Of a DNA stretch of 6,651 nt, positions 6,164 through 6,651 are shown piece after piece. Under the pieces are notes generated by a model that worked only from the letters and a program-made list of their open reading frames with translations, searched no databases and was not told where the DNA came from. The first letter of the stretch is position 1; each line of letters starts with the position of its first letter. Position numbers and translations under genes: made by a program. This stretch comes from an uncultured Bacteroidales bacterium (GTDB taxonomy: Bacteria; Bacteroidota; Bacteroidia; Bacteroidales; UBA932): contig CAKVBK010000090.1 of NCBI GenBank assembly GCA_934725285.1, forward strand, positions 1-6,651. Reading direction: 5' to 3'.

Positions 6164-6651
6164 ATGATAGGATCACTTCTTGTCACCGTTCTGCTCGCAG
6201 GTTCTCCCCTGAAGTTGAGCGGTGATAATATTTCTCAGATTGTCAACGAGTTGACAACTGAAGAGAAGGCTGCCCTACTGATAGGCAGCGGAGCCAAGGC
6301 TTTCGATGGAGTTGGCTACACTACACTCTATGTTAAAGGTGCCGCCGGAACGACTCACCCTATTGAAAGGCTCGGAATCCCGGCCATTGTGCTGGCCGAC
6401 GGCCCTGCCGGGGTCAGGATAGACGACCGCCCATGCACAAAGTTCCCTATCGGAACCTCTCTGGCCTCCACATGGAACCCATCGCTTGTCGAGGAAGTCG
6501 GCGAGGCCATCGGCAATGAGGTTCTTGAATATGGCGTGGACGTTCTTCTTGCCCCTGGCATCAACATCCAGCGCAATCCGCTGTGCGGAAGGAACTTTGA
6601 ATATTACTCCGAGGATCCTCTGCTGGCCGGCAAGATTGCCGCCGGCTACAT
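6164..6651 (+). CDS. Glycoside hydrolase family 3 enzyme, beta-glucosidase-like (3' end missing)
   Basis: An open frame from ATG 6164 to the window edge encodes the first 162 residues of a GH3 enzyme, which removes terminal beta-linked sugars by a retaining mechanism. After a short hydrophobic start, residues 24-40 (SQIVNELTTEEKAALLI) match the usual GH3 N-terminal helix. LGIPAIVLADGPAGVR (70-85) carries the substrate-binding Asp and Arg. FPIGTSLASTWNPSLVEEVG (94-113), EYGVDVLLAPGINIQRNPL (122-140) and GRNFEYYSEDPLLAG (142-156) are strongly diagnostic. The KH motif, the nucleophile Asp and any fibronectin-like C-terminal domain lie beyond the window, so substrate cannot be assigned. The start is fixed by an in-frame TAA at 6158-6160, directly upstream. 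The N terminus looks like a signal peptide core (SLLVTVLLAG) but lacks any Lys or Arg before it, so export is uncertain. It lies 8 bases after hpt-adk with no terminator between, so co-transcription is likely. Confidence 0.93.
   Translation, partial: MIGSLLVTVLLAGSPLKLSGDNISQIVNELTTEEKAALLIGSGAKAFDGVGYTTLYVKGAAGTTHPIERLGIPAIVLADGPAGVRIDDRPCTKFPIGTSLASTWNPSLVEEVGEAIGNEVLEYGVDVLLAPGINIQRNPLCGRNFEYYSEDPLLAGKIAAGY

Noticed and set aside
1..6651. Search for a defence system, mobile element, CRISPR array, tRNA or riboswitch.
   Set aside because: No transposase, integrase, terminal inverted repeats, spaced direct repeats or tRNA-like fold is visible. Genes are tightly packed housekeeping or envelope genes of uniform character.

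Overview
The window looks like chromosomal DNA of a member of the Bacteroidota, most likely order Bacteroidales, with a moderately high GC content for that group. Three things point there. The run parB - DUF5683 gene - LysM lytic transglycosylase is a gene order I know from Bacteroidales. Start codons are preceded by A-rich leaders without a Shine-Dalgarno sequence. The one clear intergenic region carries a perfect Bacteroidota -7 box (TAnnTTTG). Genus cannot be fixed from the sequence; a Rikenellaceae-like or uncultured gut/rumen Bacteroidales lineage is only a guess.

Layout. Bases 1-3111 (+) hold a tight operon: the 3' two thirds of parB (chromosome partition CTPase), a secreted or membrane DUF5683 protein whose domain is duplicated in tandem, and an MltD-type lytic transglycosylase with LysM. 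The spacers are 8 and 13 bases. Bases 3090-4910 (-) hold an exported protein with a ComEA-like helix-hairpin-helix domain followed by a predicted outer-membrane beta-barrel. It converges on mltD and overlaps its end by 22 bases. A 129-base AT-rich divergent region (4911-5039) carries a good promoter for the + strand and a weaker candidate for the - strand. Bases 5040-6155 (+) encode one polypeptide that joins hypoxanthine phosphoribosyltransferase to adenylate kinase. Eight bases later, at 6164, begins a glycoside hydrolase family 3 enzyme that runs off the right edge.

How they may work together. The first operon couples nucleoid segregation to envelope remodelling by co-expression. The Hpt-Adk fusion supplies two steps of purine salvage and nucleotide balance: hypoxanthine or guanine to IMP/GMP, and AMP + ATP to 2 ADP. 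The GH3 gene is probably co-transcribed with it but has no obvious metabolic link. The HhH/beta-barrel protein is of unproven function.

No tRNA, rRNA, CRISPR array, insertion sequence or phage gene is visible, and no stretch of more than 300 bases lacks a gene. This is mostly a housekeeping region. I do not see a defence or mobile system. The points most worth a second look are the duplicated DUF5683 architecture, the linker-less Hpt-Adk fusion, the Cys-rich HhH/beta-barrel protein, and a terminator-like hairpin embedded in its antisense coding sequence.
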